From Bacteroidales bacterium (GTDB lineage Bacteria > Bacteroidota > Bacteroidia > Bacteroidales > SM23-62), in NCBI GenBank assembly GCA_016783865.1, contig JADHVS010000197.1, positions 1 through 8,222 on the forward strand: DNA of 8,222 bases, written 5' to 3'. A model generated the notes under the pieces. The model had not been told where the DNA came from. It did not search any database and was given only the letters and a program-made list of their open reading frames with translations. Position numbers and translations under genes: made by a program. This document shows, piece after piece, positions 6,848 to 8,222 of the stretch (position 1 is the first letter of the stretch; each line of letters opens with the position of its first letter).

Positions 6848-8212
6848 ATGTTTAAACGAAACATAAACAGCTGGTTAGAAAAATGGGCTACCAACCCCAA
6901 CCGGAAGCCCCTCGTATTACGGGGTGCCAGACAAGTTGGGAAAACAACTGCAGTAAAGCAATTTGCCCGGCAATATGATACATTTTTGTTTTTAAACCTG
7001 GAGAAGGAAGAACACCGTAAGCTGTTTGAACCGGGACCTTCATTTTCGGATCTGCTTATGGCTATCTACCTGATTAACGGTCAAACCAGGGACAATTCGC
7101 GCACGCTGCTGTTTATTGATGAGGTGCAAAACTCACCGCAGGCAGTAGCCATGCTGCGATACTTTTATGAAGAGGCCCCACAGATGCACGTAATCGCTGC
7201 CGGATCGCTGCTGGAAAGCCTGATGGATAAAAACATCTCTTTTCCGGTAGGCAGGGTTGAATATGTGGCACTACGCCCCTGTGCATTTAACGAGTTTCTT
7301 GATGCAATAGCAGAACCCCAATTGGCCGCCTGTATTGAAAAAGGAGAAGTGCCGGAAATACTGCATGAAAAAATGCTGGGACTTTTTAATAAATACACGC
7401 TGATAGGCGGAATGCCCGAGGTTGTTGCCAATTACGCAGCAAGTAAAGACCTTGTTGCACTCAGGACAGTATACGACACCCTGTTAACCGGTTACCGCGA
7501 CGATACAGAAAAATATGCGCGTAACAATACACAAAGGCAGGTGCTGCGGCATATTCTTCAATCGGGGTTTTCATACAATTGTGAGCGCATAAAATACGAG
7601 CGATTCGGGTCATCTGATTATCGCTCGCGGGAGATAGGCGAAGCCTTTCGATCACTTGAAAAAACCATGTTGCTGGAATTGGTGTGGCCCATTACCGGAT
7701 TCACACCACCAATGATATCTGATATAAAAAAATCGCCCCGGCTGATGTGGCTTGACAGCGGATTAGTGAATTATGCTGCCGGAGTCCAGAAAGAAGTGTT
7801 TGGCGCTATAGATATCAGCAATATCTGGCGGGGCAAAGTAGCCGAGCAAATTGTTGGGCAGGAGATGATTGCGGGAGAAACAAGCGTAATAAAAACACGA
7901 AATTTTTGGGTACGCGAAGCAAAAAATTCAAATGCCGAAGTGGATTTCGTGATGCAGCATAATAGCATCATTATTCCAATAGAAGTGAAATCAGGAGCCA
8001 ATACACGCCTGCGATCCCTGCACCTGTTTATGGAAAAAGCCCCTCATGATATTGCCATCCGCGTATGGTCGCAACCATTGAAAATTGATGATTTGCAAAC
8101 GGATTCTGGTAAAAAATTCCGCCTGATAAGCATACCATTTTACTTAGCCGGGCAGATAACAAAGGTGATTGATATGTACTATACGCCAGCCGAAGTTAAA
8201 CCACCCCATTGA
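6848..8212 (+). CDS. AAA_14/DUF4143 family ATPase (COG1373-like)
   Basis: The 454-residue product is complete and of usual family length. The N-terminal AAA domain has Walker A (GARQVGKT, 26-33), Walker B (LLFIDE, 87-92) and the family's AAGSLLE (117-123) and FPVGRVE (132-138) motifs. The C-terminal DUF4143 part has SREIGEAFRSLEK and LMWLDSGLVNY, then a PD-(D/E)XK-like signature: E364-V-D366, followed by E379-V-K381 in PIEVKSG. No signal peptide or membrane segment is seen, so the protein is cytoplasmic. It should bind and hydrolyse ATP; the substrate is unknown. Such genes occur in many copies in Bacteroidota and archaea, often outside operons, and are sometimes suspected of defence or mobile-element roles, which is not established. 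The ATG at 6848 is the start because the family N-terminus begins at once (N..W....NRKPLVLRG). The gene stands alone, divergent from the surface cluster, and only 10 bases follow its TGA. Confidence 0.93.
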   Translation: MFKRNINSWLEKWATNPNRKPLVLRGARQVGKTTAVKQFARQYDTFLFLNLEKEEHRKLFEPGPSFSDLLMAIYLINGQTRDNSRTLLFIDEVQNSPQAVAMLRYFYEEAPQMHVIAAGSLLESLMDKNISFPVGRVEYVALRPCAFNEFLDAIAEPQLAACIEKGEVPEILHEKMLGLFNKYTLIGGMPEVVANYAASKDLVALRTVYDTLLTGYRDDTEKYARNNTQRQVLRHILQSGFSYNCERIKYERFGSSDYRSREIGEAFRSLEKTMLLELVWPITGFTPPMISDIKKSPRLMWLDSGLVNYAAGVQKEVFGAIDISNIWRGKVAEQIVGQEMIAGETSVIKTRNFWVREAKNSNAEVDFVMQHNSIIIPIEVKSGANTRLRSLHLFMEKAPHDIAIRVWSQPLKIDDLQTDSGKKFRLISIPFYLAGQITKVIDMYYTPAEVKPPH

Positions 8213-8222
8213 GCCAACGGTA

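Overview
The window looks like a chromosomal piece of a Bacteroidota bacterium. The evidence is four consecutive secreted proteins with short hydrophobic signal peptides cleaved before Gln or Glu-rich starts, an outer-membrane barrel ending in an aromatic residue, N-terminal domains of the TANFOR type that I know only from Bacteroidota, and a promoter candidate of the TAnnTTTG class. No rRNA, tRNA, CRISPR array, insertion sequence or phage gene is visible.

Left and centre (1-6513, minus strand): a tightly packed gene cluster that reads from right to left. It starts with a 558-residue outer-membrane beta-barrel protein (4837-6513). Next comes a 667-residue secreted protein with a TANFOR-like N-terminus (2850-4853), which overlaps the barrel gene by 17 bases. 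Then come a 356-residue secreted protein of unknown family (1779-2849), which begins on the base after the previous stop codon, and a 317-residue cysteine-rich secreted protein (789-1742). Last is a second TANFOR-like gene (1-732), cut by the window edge. The two TANFOR-like proteins are paralogues: same signal-peptide geometry, same conserved residues and a nearly identical ribosome-binding leader. The spacing implies one operon and coupled translation. The likely theme is a cell-surface or outer-membrane assembly, with the barrel in the outer membrane and the TANFOR-like and small secreted proteins exported to the periplasm or surface. The biochemical role is unknown to me.

Middle right (6514-6847): a divergent, AT-rich intergenic region. 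Its right half holds three copies of TTTATTACAA spaced exactly 33 bases apart and an 18-base perfect palindrome lying between the -33-like and -7-like elements of a candidate promoter for the rightward gene.

Right (6848-8212, plus strand): a complete AAA_14/DUF4143-type ATPase (COG1373-like) with Walker A, Walker B and a C-terminal PD-(D/E)XK-like motif. It is unrelated to the surface cluster and probably autonomous. Nothing in the window is a proven new system. The best candidates for a second look are the duplicated TANFOR module with its two unrecognised secreted partners, and the palindromic operator-like site in front of the ATPase.
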